A stretch of 17,872 bases of DNA from Candidatus Bipolaricaulota bacterium (GTDB lineage Bacteria > Bipolaricaulota > Bipolaricaulia > RBG-16-55-9 > DRXL01), in NCBI GenBank assembly GCA_026414955.1, contig JAOAIA010000026.1:1-17872 (forward strand), written 5' to 3'. This document shows, piece by piece, positions 1 through 7,260 of the stretch. A model generated the notes under the pieces. The model had not been told where the DNA came from, made no database searches, and saw only the letters and a list, made by a program, of their open reading frames with translations. Both the position numbers and the translations under genes were made by a program. The first letter of the stretch is position 1; every line of letters begins with the position of its first letter.

Positions 1-6
1 CCCCTG

Positions 7-12
7 TATAAT
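7..12 (+). promoter_or_regulatory. -10 box of the mscS-like gene, almost leaderless
   Basis: A perfect TATAAT preceded by TG lies 10 nt before the ATG at 23. Transcription would be expected to start around 18-19, leaving a leader of about 4 nt, and there is no Shine-Dalgarno site in this stretch. The -35 region lies outside the window. The same CTGTATAAT string precedes nadB, which supports it as a real promoter. Confidence 0.6.
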
Positions 13-22
13 AACGCCAGCT

Positions 23-1102
23 ATGGGCGTAGAATTCTCTCTCTGGGATTATTTGGTTCCCACGCTGATCTTGAGTGGGGCTTTGGTCGTTGGGCTGGTG
101 GGGCGGCGCTATCTCTTTCACTATCTGCACAAGTGGGCGCAGCACACCCACTGGGAGTTTGACAATGTTGTCATTCAGGCGACGCGCGGGCCGTTCGTGC
201 TGTGGGTCGTCGCACTGGGGATTTATTTAGCTCTCGAGTTCTCGCGGCTGCCCGACGAGCTGGTCGCGCTGCTGGGGAAGATTCTCCTGGCGCTGGTCGT
301 GCTCTCCATGACGTTAGTATTAGCGAACATCATCAGTGCGATCTTCCAACGGATGGTCGCGCGCGGTGAGGTCGAAGCCCCAGCCACGAGCTTGACCCGC
401 ACTTTTATCAAAGCCGGCGTGATCATCGTCGGGATATTAGTGCTCCTGTCAACGTTGGGAATCTCGATCACGCCCATTCTGACAGCCTTTGGGATCGGGG
501 GCTTGGCCATCGCCTTGGCGCTCCAAGATACGCTGACCAATCTCTTTGCGGGATTCAACGTCTCGATGGCCAAACAAGTGCGCGTCGGCGACTATATCAA
601 ATTAGACACCGGGCAAGAAGGCTACGTCACAGATATCAATTGGCGCACCACGAGCATTCGCGATTTTTCGAACAATCTCATCGTCATTCCCAACTCCAAG
701 CTGGCCCAAAGCATCATTACCAATTACTATATGCCCGACAAGCCCGTGACGATTCGCATCCCCGTGAGCGTTAGTTACAATTCCGACCCCGAGCACGTCG
801 AGCGCGTCTTGCTCGAGCTCGGCAGCCAAGCACTCGCCGAGATGCCTCAGCTCGATCCCAGCTTTGCGCCGGTCGTGCGCCTCACTAACATGGGCGAGTT
901 CTCGCTCAATTTTCTCCTCGTCGTGCGCGCGAAGACGTTCGACGATCAATTCAGTGCCCAACACGAGTTGCTCAAGAGAATCCTTAAGAGGCTGCGCGAA
1001 GAGCAGATAGAGATCCCGTTCCCCGCGCGCACGGTCTATCTTAGAGAAGTAGGGGCCAGTTCAAACCTGCCCCTGCAGTCACCGGCCTCAGAATGGGATT
1101 AG
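23..1102 (+). CDS. MscS-family small-conductance mechanosensitive channel
   Basis: This is a membrane channel that opens under tension to release solutes during osmotic downshock. The 359-residue protein has hydrophobic segments at roughly residues 7-28, 55-75, 80-110 and 128-150. These are followed by the glycine/alanine-rich pore helix and the hallmark run ALALQDTLTNLFAG (about 164-177). Next comes the MscS beta domain, recognisable by VRVGDYIKL, GQEGYVTDINWRTT and the VIPNSKLAQ stretch, and then a mixed alpha/beta C-terminal domain. It is slightly longer than E. coli MscS (286 residues) because of extra N-terminal membrane helices, which is common in the family. The first ATG is kept because a -10 box lies right before it and nothing suggests an internal start. 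Its TAG stop directly abuts the stop codon of the converging livF gene. The family call is firm; which ion or stimulus it serves is not known. Confidence 0.93.
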   Translation: MGVEFSLWDYLVPTLILSGALVVGLVGRRYLFHYLHKWAQHTHWEFDNVVIQATRGPFVLWVVALGIYLALEFSRLPDELVALLGKILLALVVLSMTLVLANIISAIFQRMVARGEVEAPATSLTRTFIKAGVIIVGILVLLSTLGISITPILTAFGIGGLAIALALQDTLTNLFAGFNVSMAKQVRVGDYIKLDTGQEGYVTDINWRTTSIRDFSNNLIVIPNSKLAQSIITNYYMPDKPVTIRIPVSVSYNSDPEHVERVLLELGSQALAEMPQLDPSFAPVVRLTNMGEFSLNFLLVVRAKTFDDQFSAQHELLKRILKRLREEQIEIPFPARTVYLREVGASSNLPLQSPASEWD

Positions 1103-1804
1103 TTAAGAGACCCCTCCCAAATAGACCTGTTGCACATGCGCATCAGCGCGAAATTCTTCGGGCGTGCCTTCTTTCACGATCACGCCCGTCTCCAAGAGAT
1201 ACACTCTATGCGCATGAGCCAGCGCAAACGGCACGTTCTGCTCAGCTAACAAAATCGTGACCCCAGACTCGTTAATCTGCTTGAGCGCCTCCGCAATAGC
1301 TTTTCTCACGATCGGGGCAAGCCCCAGCGTCGGCTCATCTAGCAATAAGAGTTCGGGGCGGCCCATCAACGCCCGCCCGATCGCGAGCATCTGCTGCTCG
1401 CCCCCGGAGAGCGTCCGCGCCAGCTGGCGCTCGCGCTCTCGCAAGATGGGGAAGAGCTGATAAACTTTCTCTAACTCGCTCGCCGGGTCGAAGTTTCTCA
1501 AGCGAAACGCGCCCATCAGCAGATTGTCTTTGACGCTCATCTCCGGGAAGAGATGGCGTCCCTCCGGACAATGGATCACCCCCAGTTGCACGACCTTGGC
1601 CGGATCGCGCGGCAGCGGAGCACCGTTGAAACTGATGCGCCCTTCTCCCTCCTTGAGGGCGGAGATCGTGCGGAAGAGTGTCGTTTTCCCCGCGCCGTTC
1701 GGCCCTATCAGCGAGACGAACTCCCCCGGCGAGACGCGCACCGTGATGTTCTTTAAGACGTGTGCCTTCGCGTAATATACATTGAGATTCTCGATGGTTA
1801 ACAT
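1103..1804 (-). CDS. livF: Branched-chain amino acid-type ABC transporter ATPase LivF
   Basis: This is a cytoplasmic ATPase that pairs with LivG to drive the LivH/LivM permease. In 233 residues it has Walker A GPNGAGKT (34-41), the family-typical PEGRHLFP stretch (80-87) in the Q-loop region, signature LSGGEQQ (132-138) and Walker B LLLLDEP (152-158). The LivF-style AEQN (187-190) stands where other ABC ATPases have the switch histidine. Length and motifs match LivF closely. The ATG lies 5 nt after the livG stop. An AAGGA sequence overlaps that stop but sits only 2 nt from the ATG, so translation is probably coupled to livG. It is the last gene of the minus-strand block, and its stop abuts the mscS-like stop with no space for a terminator. 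The transported substrate need not be a branched-chain amino acid. Confidence 0.95.
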   Translation of the reverse strand: MLTIENLNVYYAKAHVLKNITVRVSPGEFVSLIGPNGAGKTTLFRTISALKEGEGRISFNGAPLPRDPAKVVQLGVIHCPEGRHLFPEMSVKDNLLMGAFRLRNFDPASELEKVYQLFPILRERERQLARTLSGGEQQMLAIGRALMGRPELLLLDEPTLGLAPIVRKAIAEALKQINESGVTILLAEQNVPFALAHAHRVYLLETGVIVKEGTPEEFRADAHVQQVYLGGVS

Positions 1805-1809
1805 TGTCC

Positions 1810-2568
1810 TTAGAAACCACCGCCGGCGAGATAGGCTTCTTGGACTTGGGGGTTGCGCGCGACTTCTTCTGGGGTGCCCTCGGCGATCTTCTCCCCAAAG
1901 CAGAGCACCACGATTCTATCTACTAAGCGCATCACCCCGCGCATGTTATGATCAACTAACACGATCGTTTGGCCTTCGTCACGGAGGCTCGCGATCAAGT
2001 GAGAGATCTCGTCGACTTCGGCGTGAGACAGCCCAGCAAACGGCTCGTCTAAGAGCAAGAGTTCGGGATCGGTGCCGATGGCGCGCGCCAGTTCCAAGCG
2101 GCGCAAGCCCCCCTGGGGCAGCATCCCCGGCAATTCCGAGCGGCAGAGGCACCGGTCGTCACCGGGGCAGTGCTCGTTCGTACAGAGTCCTGTGCGCACG
2201 CAACTCTCGACGGTCTTGGCTCTCGGATCAGCCGAGCGCACGAATATCTCATTGGGAATCGCTGAGATCTCGACATTCTCGTAGACCGTCTTTCGTGGGA
2301 AATATCGAGCGATCTGGAAGACCCGCGCTACACCGGCGTCCACGATCTTGTACGTCGGCCAATGAGTGATATCACGCCCTTTGAAGAGTATTCTGCCCTG
2401 GTCGGGCGTGATTGTCCCCATGATGAGATTGAAGACGGTGCTCTTGCCCGCACCGTTGGGGCCGATCAGCCCCAAGATCTCCCCTGGCTCAACGTGAAAC
2501 GACAAATCTTTGACGGCCATCAGGCCCCCGAACGACTTGCGCAAGTTCTCTACGTGTAAGAGCGCCAC
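1810..2568 (-). CDS. livG: Liv-type ABC transporter ATPase LivG with unusual cysteine cluster
   Basis: This is the second cytoplasmic ATPase of the Liv-type importer. I chose the GTG at 2568 because AGAGGAGG sits 8 nt upstream and the alignable protein begins there; the longer ATG reading would run into livM. The 252-residue product has Walker A GPNGAGKS (36-43), Q-loop Gln85, Walker B LLLLDEP (170-176), switch region VDHNM (205-209) and the LivG-like end EAYLAGG. Two things are odd. Residues 123-142, in the helical subdomain, carry five cysteines (C123, C129, C134, C140, C142) with a histidine at 133, which E. coli LivG lacks. The signature motif reads LPQGG (150-154) instead of LSxGQ, losing the serine that normally contacts ATP. 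The adjacent RRLELARA matches LivG, so the alignment is secure. It starts 4 nt after the livM stop and ends 5 nt before livF. Confidence 0.93.
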   Translation of the reverse strand: MALLHVENLRKSFGGLMAVKDLSFHVEPGEILGLIGPNGAGKSTVFNLIMGTITPDQGRILFKGRDITHWPTYKIVDAGVARVFQIARYFPRKTVYENVEISAIPNEIFVRSADPRAKTVESCVRTGLCTNEHCPGDDRCLCRSELPGMLPQGGLRRLELARAIGTDPELLLLDEPFAGLSHAEVDEISHLIASLRDEGQTIVLVDHNMRGVMRLVDRIVVLCFGEKIAEGTPEEVARNPQVQEAYLAGGGF

Positions 2569-2572
2569 GGCT

Positions 2573-3631
2573 TCAACCTCCTCTGATCCGTCTCCCTCTT
2601 CTGAAAAGCCCTGCGAGCAGCGGCAGCAGCCCCTGCCGCGCAAAGAACAGCAACACCAATAAAAGCGCAAAGAAGATGAGCGTCGCCCACCGCTCTAAGA
2701 ACGAGAGTGCCAACCCTGCAGCACCAATGGGGAGCTTCAGTTGAGCTAGCTCCTTGATCACTTGCTCGCCCCCGCGCACGAGAAAGCCCCCCCACAACGC
2801 ACCCACAATCGTCCCCATCCCCCCGATCACCGACGCTACGATCATCTCGATGGACGTCGTCAGCGACAAGAGCGAATTGAAGAAGACGGCTTCGTTCGTG
2901 TGCACCGACAAGGCTCCTCCTAGACCGACAATAAATGCACTGACCACAAACGCGAAGATCTTATACTTCGCAACATTGATCCCTGCGGCTTCGACAGCCT
3001 CTTCGTTCTCCCGGATCGCTTCTAATATTTTACCGATGCGCGAGGTGCTCAGCCAGACCAACCCTCCCCCCACCATAGCCATCAGCATCCAGAAGAAATA
3101 ATAATTACAGTATTGGTAGAGCCGGAAGCCGTCTATGGAGATACCCAAACGGAGCAAGACTCCATTGAGAGCGTTGAGCAGAGAATCTTGACAGAGCGGC
3201 GTCACCCCGAACTTTCCCAACTCGCCGCCGGTCCAGTCAGCCAAGATGATCACAAGGCGTGCCGCAGCGAGGGGGAGTATCAGCGTCACGAGCGAAAAAT
3301 ACGGGCCGCGCAGGCGCAGCGCCGGCACGCTGAACAATAACCCGGCGAGCACCGCCATGACAACCCCCGTGGGCACCGTGGCCCAGATGGGCCATTGGAG
3401 ATAGAGATTGAGCAGCCCCGCGGTGTACCCCGAAACCGCGACAAAAAATATATGCCCGAAGCTGATCTGCCCCGTCATCCCGGAGAGAATATCCCAGCCC
3501 ATCGCATAGACAGCGAAGAGCTGCGCATATAAGAGCGTCGTCATCCATTTGGAGGGCAAGAACGGGCCGACAGCCCCCGCGACGATCACCGTCAGCCCTA
3601 AGAGCGCGAACTTGAGCGTGCGGAGGCTCAT
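2573..3631 (-). CDS. livM: Liv-type ABC transporter permease LivM
   Basis: This is an inner-membrane permease subunit that forms the transport channel with LivH. The start at 3631 was chosen because its ATG overlaps the livH stop as ATGA and GGGAGGG lies just upstream; a longer reading adds 26 residues unlike LivM. The 352-residue protein has about ten hydrophobic segments. It carries the family motif GMTGQISFGH (51-60), and LRGPYFSLVTL (107-117) is also typical. The cytoplasmic coupling loop (about 200-225, with EAIRENEEAVEAAGIN) contacts the ATPase. The protein ends in a basic tail (RRGRRIRGG). Its only two cysteines, C147 and C175, both lie in the predicted outward-facing loop after about the fourth helix, so a disulfide is plausible. 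The end of the gene carries the Shine-Dalgarno site of livG. Confidence 0.93.
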   Translation of the reverse strand: MSLRTLKFALLGLTVIVAGAVGPFLPSKWMTTLLYAQLFAVYAMGWDILSGMTGQISFGHIFFVAVSGYTAGLLNLYLQWPIWATVPTGVVMAVLAGLLFSVPALRLRGPYFSLVTLILPLAAARLVIILADWTGGELGKFGVTPLCQDSLLNALNGVLLRLGISIDGFRLYQYCNYYFFWMLMAMVGGGLVWLSTSRIGKILEAIRENEEAVEAAGINVAKYKIFAFVVSAFIVGLGGALSVHTNEAVFFNSLLSLTTSIEMIVASVIGGMGTIVGALWGGFLVRGGEQVIKELAQLKLPIGAAGLALSFLERWATLIFFALLLVLLFFARQGLLPLLAGLFRRGRRIRGG

Positions 3632-4542
3632 TCGGCCCTCCCAAACAGCCCTTCGGGCTTCAGAAACAGAATAGCAATCAAGACCAAGAGCGAGGAGACC
3701 CCCACCCACGACGAGCCGAGAAACTCAAAGCACCGAAAGTCGGCAGCGCAGATGCGCATCGAGGGCGAATACGTCATGAGCACTTCCAAAAGCCCAATCA
3801 GATACGCGGCGACGATCGAGCCTTTCAGGCTCCCCAGCCCACCCACGACGACAATAGCGAAACTGATGATTAATGGGTCACGCCACATGAACGGGTCGAG
3901 CTTCACCCACGACGCAAAGAAAAAACCGGCGATCCCCGCTAACGCGCCCGAGAGCGCCCAGGTGAGCGTGTAGACCCTCTTCACGTCAACACCCACCAGG
4001 GCTGCGCCGTCTTGGTCTTGTGCGGTCGCCAAGATCACTTTGCCCCAGCGCGTCCGGTGCACAAAGAGCCAGAAGAGTATGATCGCGAGCCACGACGCCC
4101 CAAACGCGATGATGCGATTAGTGATCACTGTTGTCTTGTGGATCTCGACGCTGCCGCTCACAAAGGGCGCCAGAAGCTGCGTGTTCGTCGTGAAGAAGAT
4201 CTTGATCAGCTCTTCGATGATCAAGGCGCACGCCAGGGTCGCGATGAGCGTGACGATGGGCGAGCGTTGCACGTGCCGGACTAAACCGTGATAGAGTAGA
4301 ACCCCCAGCAGTGTGCAGACGACGACGGCCAGCGCAAAAGCGCTGTAGAGATCCCAGTGCAGATACTGCTGGGCAAACCATGCTGTATATGCCCCGACCA
4401 TCAAGAACGCTCCGTGCGCCAAGTTCAGAACGCGCCCGACGCCGAAGATCATCGTAAACCCCAGGGCAACCAGAGCGTAGAGCGCGCTAATTAAGACCGA
4501 ATAGATAACAATGCGCTCGATGATTATGAAGGCTTGCTCCAT
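3628..4542 (-). CDS. livH: Liv-type ABC transporter permease LivH
   Basis: This is an inner-membrane permease subunit, the partner of LivM. The 304-residue product is close to E. coli LivH (308). It begins with a hydrophobic helix and the hallmark LGFTMIFGVGRVLNLAHG (27-44). It has a cytoplasmic coupling loop around 172-195 (ATAQDQDGAALVGVDV), the VVGGLGSLKGS stretch (232-242) and the terminal LKPEGLFGR. Two cysteines, C265 and C271, lie in the loop before the last helix, which should face outward. The ATG at 4542 is preceded by AAGGG with a 6-nt spacer, and this AAGGG is the edge of the hairpin repeat at 4549-4600, so the repeat appears to supply the ribosome-binding site. The stop overlaps the livM start by 4 nt (ATGA), which indicates translational coupling. 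Confidence 0.94.
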   Translation of the reverse strand: MEQAFIIIERIVIYSVLISALYALVALGFTMIFGVGRVLNLAHGAFLMVGAYTAWFAQQYLHWDLYSAFALAVVVCTLLGVLLYHGLVRHVQRSPIVTLIATLACALIIEELIKIFFTTNTQLLAPFVSGSVEIHKTTVITNRIIAFGASWLAIILFWLFVHRTRWGKVILATAQDQDGAALVGVDVKRVYTLTWALSGALAGIAGFFFASWVKLDPFMWRDPLIISFAIVVVGGLGSLKGSIVAAYLIGLLEVLMTYSPSMRICAADFRCFEFLGSSWVGVSSLLVLIAILFLKPEGLFGRAE

Positions 4543-4548
4543 AATGAG

Positions 4549-4600
4549 CCCTTACCCCTTAGCCCCTCTCCCTCGGAGGGGAGAGGGGCTAAGGTGAGGG
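4549..4600. repeat. Hairpin repeat copy 1, between binding protein and livH
   Basis: CCTTAGCCCCTCTC (4557-4570) pairs perfectly over 14 bp with 4581-4594. With a two-base bulge, CCCTTA (4549-4554) pairs with TGAGGG (4595-4600), using one G:U. Copies 2 and 3 share the CCCTC/GAGGG ends and the CCCCTCTCC core. It fills almost the whole gap between the binding-protein gene and livH, and its RNA hairpin could act as a partial terminator or a stability element that sets binding-protein versus permease levels. Confidence 0.8.
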
Positions 4601-4605
4601 TGAAG

Positions 4606-6060
4606 TTAGGTCCCCGCAAAGCATCTGGCAACGCTGCGCGCGAACGCCTGCCAGGCTTCAAACCGGCCGCCTTTGGGCTTGCCCTTCTTCTTCCAGTCTT
4701 CCACGGCCGCCCTGTATTCGGCAGCCGCTTTGCTGATGCACGCGTCAATGCTAATCGGCTTGCCCTCTTCATCAGCGCGCAGACGATACTGCTTGGGCCA
4801 GATCACGACGCGCACCGGGTCCTTCTCTGGGTTCGCCCTCAGGGGATCTCGCGCGAGCGTCGTCCACAGCACCCACTTGGCTACGACGTAGTCTGGGCCG
4901 TACTTGGGGTCGTGGGGATAGACGTCGTTCTTATCGCGGAACTGCACCCGGCCCACCGTCCCGACGTAGTCCGTCTTCTCCAGCTCTTCGACGAGCTTGT
5001 CGGGATCGGTGCCCTTGGCGCGGTCAATCGCTTCTTTCACGATGAACAGCGCATCGTAGGTCGTGAACGCTGTGTAGAGTGGGCGCGACGGCGCGGACCC
5101 TCCAAAACGCTCGGTGTACGCTTGGAAGAACGGGAGCGTCTTGGGTGTGAGGGGCGTCTCGCCGGTGGCGGCATCAGCGTAGGCATGGCCCATGACGCGC
5201 CCGCCGGTGCTCTTCCAGTACTCGAACGCTTGGCCTTCTGTGATAATGCCGATGACCGGCAGATCGATCTTCAGCTCGTACGTCTGGCCGACAAAGGGCA
5301 CCCCCGGGTTGAACGCAAACCCTGGGATGATCGCATCGGCGTCGACGCTGGGGTCGCTAACCTGCTGGAGGATGGCGTTGAAGTCCGGGTTGTTGATCGG
5401 GAAATTGATGGCTTTCGCGACCTGCACCCCGGCTTCTGCCGGCAGGCGCTCCTGTAAGATCTTCAAGTAATCCCGCCCGAAGTTGCTGTCCTCCATCACC
5501 AGCGCGACCTTCTGAATCCCTAACTCCTCTTTCATCAGGCCCTTGACCATGCCGACAGCGTCTTGGCCGAGAACTTCGGTATTGAGCATCACCCGGAAGT
5601 AATACTTATATCTCTCGTAGTCGCTCCTGAGCAGCTCACTGAATTGCTTGCCGCTGGTGCCCGTGTTCACGAAGGGTTTTTTCAGCCGTGCCATCGAAGG
5701 GATCATGCCCATAACCGCTTCGTCGAGAAAGCCCCCCACGATGACCTGGGCGCCCTTCTCGACGAGTTCTTCAAACGCAGCGCGTGCCACATCGCCCCGA
5801 ATGACCTGATCGTCACGGATCAGCCCGTCCATAGTGAGCTTGGGCGGCGGCAGCTTCTTGTCGTCCACGAGCTTGTTGATCTCGTCGAGAGCCAATTGTG
5901 CGCCGCGCACCATGGCGCGCCCTACGTCCAGGAGATTAATCGGCCCGATCAGCCCGATCTTCACTGGGGTCTGTTGGCCCCACCCCAACACCGGGCTCAG
6001 CGTCAGCGCTCCTGCCCCAACGCCGAGCGCCTTCAAAAAGAGACGGCGATTCATTCTCAT
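4606..6060 (-). CDS. Tat-exported Liv-type ABC transporter substrate-binding protein
   Basis: This binding protein catches the substrate outside the membrane and hands it to LivH/LivM. The 484-residue product begins with a twin-arginine export signal (NRRLFLK at 4-10, then a hydrophobic stretch to about residue 26). It continues as a periplasmic-binding-protein type I fold of the Liv/Leu-Ile-Val family, with an opening strand VKIGLIGPINLLDVGRAMVRG and later KVALVMEDSNFGRDY. No lipobox cysteine is present. The protein is longer than the usual 360-400 residues, mainly through a C-terminal extension from about residue 400. The only two cysteines of the whole protein, C441 and C480, lie in that extension and may form a disulfide. 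The ATG at 6060 is preceded by GGAGGAGG with a 7-nt spacer, which favours it over the ATG two codons later. The ligand is unknown; the neighbouring oxidoreductases suggest an alcohol, aldehyde precursor or organic acid. Confidence 0.9.
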   Translation of the reverse strand: MRMNRRLFLKALGVGAGALTLSPVLGWGQQTPVKIGLIGPINLLDVGRAMVRGAQLALDEINKLVDDKKLPPPKLTMDGLIRDDQVIRGDVARAAFEELVEKGAQVIVGGFLDEAVMGMIPSMARLKKPFVNTGTSGKQFSELLRSDYERYKYYFRVMLNTEVLGQDAVGMVKGLMKEELGIQKVALVMEDSNFGRDYLKILQERLPAEAGVQVAKAINFPINNPDFNAILQQVSDPSVDADAIIPGFAFNPGVPFVGQTYELKIDLPVIGIITEGQAFEYWKSTGGRVMGHAYADAATGETPLTPKTLPFFQAYTERFGGSAPSRPLYTAFTTYDALFIVKEAIDRAKGTDPDKLVEELEKTDYVGTVGRVQFRDKNDVYPHDPKYGPDYVVAKWVLWTTLARDPLRANPEKDPVRVVIWPKQYRLRADEEGKPISIDACISKAAAEYRAAVEDWKKKGKPKGGRFEAWQAFARSVARCFAGT

Positions 6061-6091
6061 GGCTTATCCTCCTCCGGCACTCCGTGTGTTT

Positions 6092-6121
6092 ATCTTAGCT
6101 GTTTGACAGGCTCTCGTGCAA
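6092..6121 (-). promoter_or_regulatory. Possible internal promoter before the binding-protein gene
   Basis: On the minus strand TTGCAC (6116-6121) is followed after 18 nt by TAAGAT (6092-6097), each only a partial match to the sigma70 boxes. It lies in the 62-nt gap after the enolase-family gene and about 31 nt before the binding-protein ATG. An extra promoter here would fit the high demand for a binding protein, but the match is weak. Confidence 0.3.
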
Positions 6122-6122
6122 G

Positions 6123-7250
6123 TCAGCCCCTGGCGTAGCGCGCGAGCGCCTCTTCGTTCAGCTCGACTCCAAGCCCCGGCCCCGACGGAACGGAGATATA
6201 GCCGTCAGGATCAATCATCAACGGCTTCTTCAAGAAGAAATCGCGTGCTTGGGGCGTCCACCCCGGCGGCTCGTAGGGGAACTCCGCCCACGCGCAGTTT
6301 GGGCATGCGCCCATTATATGCAGATTGGCAGCTAAGCCCAGCCCGCTCGTCCAGGTGTGCGGTGCGACGCGCAGCCCATGAGCTTCAGCCATCCCCGCGA
6401 TCTTCTTCGCCGTCAGAATCCCGCCGGAGAGCATCGCATCCGGCTGCAGAATATCTAATGACTGATTGAGTATCAGCTCACGGAACTCATGAAGATCTGA
6501 GTTCATCTCCCCGCCAGCGAGCGCAAGGCCCACTCGCTGACGGAGCAGCCGATAGCCGTGATAATCGTTCTTATCCAACGGCTCCTCGAGCCAGAGCACA
6601 CCCAGCTCTTGGAGTTCTTCAGCGACGCGCTGGGCCGTCGCTAAGTCCCAATGCGGGGCTTCGCCCAAGCCCGCCACGCGCCAGCCCATATTGGCGTCCA
6701 CCATCAGTTCTATCGTGGGGAAGCGCTCGCGCACCGCGCGCGCGACTTTCATATCTTCACGCCAATCTAAGCTGTGAAATCTCAGCTTCACCGCGCGAAA
6801 GCCCATCTTTTGAATCTGTTCAATATACTCTAAGCGCTCTTCGACGCCCTTGAGTTCTCCTGTGCTCGCATAAGCTTTGATGCGCTCTTGATAGCCCCCC
6901 AAGAGCTTATAGACTGGGACGTTCAGGGCTTTGCCGATGATATCCCATAACGCTGGCTCGACGTACCATAATCTCAGCCCGAGAAACGTTGCCGAGCGCA
7001 AGATCTTTATAATCTCTTCGACGTTGAACGGGTCGCGCCCCAACAGAAACGGGGCCAGCAGCTCTCCCAGCTTGGTCCCTTCTTGCCCGAAGGCGAAGCC
7101 TGCCGAGTAGCCTTTTATGCCCTCATTGGTCTCAAGAATGACGAGATTGACTCGATGGAACGCTTGGGGATACCCTGGCAGCCACGCGGGATAGAACGGC
7201 TGCTCTAACGGATACTCCAGGAGCTTCACTGTGACGTTAGTGATGCGCAT
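6123..7250 (-). CDS. Enolase-superfamily (mandelate racemase-like) dehydratase or racemase
   Basis: Enzymes of this family remove the proton next to a carboxylate, leading to racemisation or water loss. The 375-residue protein has the N-terminal capping domain (about 1-125) and the TIM barrel. Visible active-site residues are K155-x-R157 at the end of the second barrel strand, the magnesium ligands D185 (VDANMGW), E222 (LEEP) and E248 (GGE), and the D271/H298 pair (QPD and PHTW). The Asp-His pair is typical of the mandelate racemase subgroup. R157 replaces the second lysine of the classic KxK motif, so chemistry on that face may differ. Substrate is not deducible; sugar-acid or hydroxy-acid dehydration is the simplest guess. 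No clear Shine-Dalgarno site precedes the ATG at 7250. The gene sits between a lipid-binding protein and the transporter binding protein, which suggests it processes the imported compound. Confidence 0.88.
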   Translation of the reverse strand: MRITNVTVKLLEYPLEQPFYPAWLPGYPQAFHRVNLVILETNEGIKGYSAGFAFGQEGTKLGELLAPFLLGRDPFNVEEIIKILRSATFLGLRLWYVEPALWDIIGKALNVPVYKLLGGYQERIKAYASTGELKGVEERLEYIEQIQKMGFRAVKLRFHSLDWREDMKVARAVRERFPTIELMVDANMGWRVAGLGEAPHWDLATAQRVAEELQELGVLWLEEPLDKNDYHGYRLLRQRVGLALAGGEMNSDLHEFRELILNQSLDILQPDAMLSGGILTAKKIAGMAEAHGLRVAPHTWTSGLGLAANLHIMGACPNCAWAEFPYEPPGWTPQARDFFLKKPLMIDPDGYISVPSGPGLGVELNEEALARYARG

Positions 7251-7260
7251 GATTTTTTTG

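Noticed and set aside
2569..2670. Upstream extension of livG to an ATG at 2670
   Set aside because: It encodes an unnatural Cys/Arg-rich stretch inside livM; the GTG at 2568 has AGAGGAGG at the right distance.
3632..3709. Upstream extension of livM
   Set aside because: The ATGA overlap with livH plus GGGAGGG supports 3631, and the extra residues do not look like LivM.
4534..5457. Long plus-strand open frame (307 codons) opposite the binding-protein gene
   Set aside because: It is an antisense shadow: composition is Arg/Leu/His-rich with no recognisable domain, and the opposite strand carries a clear Tat-exported binding protein with a good ribosome-binding site.
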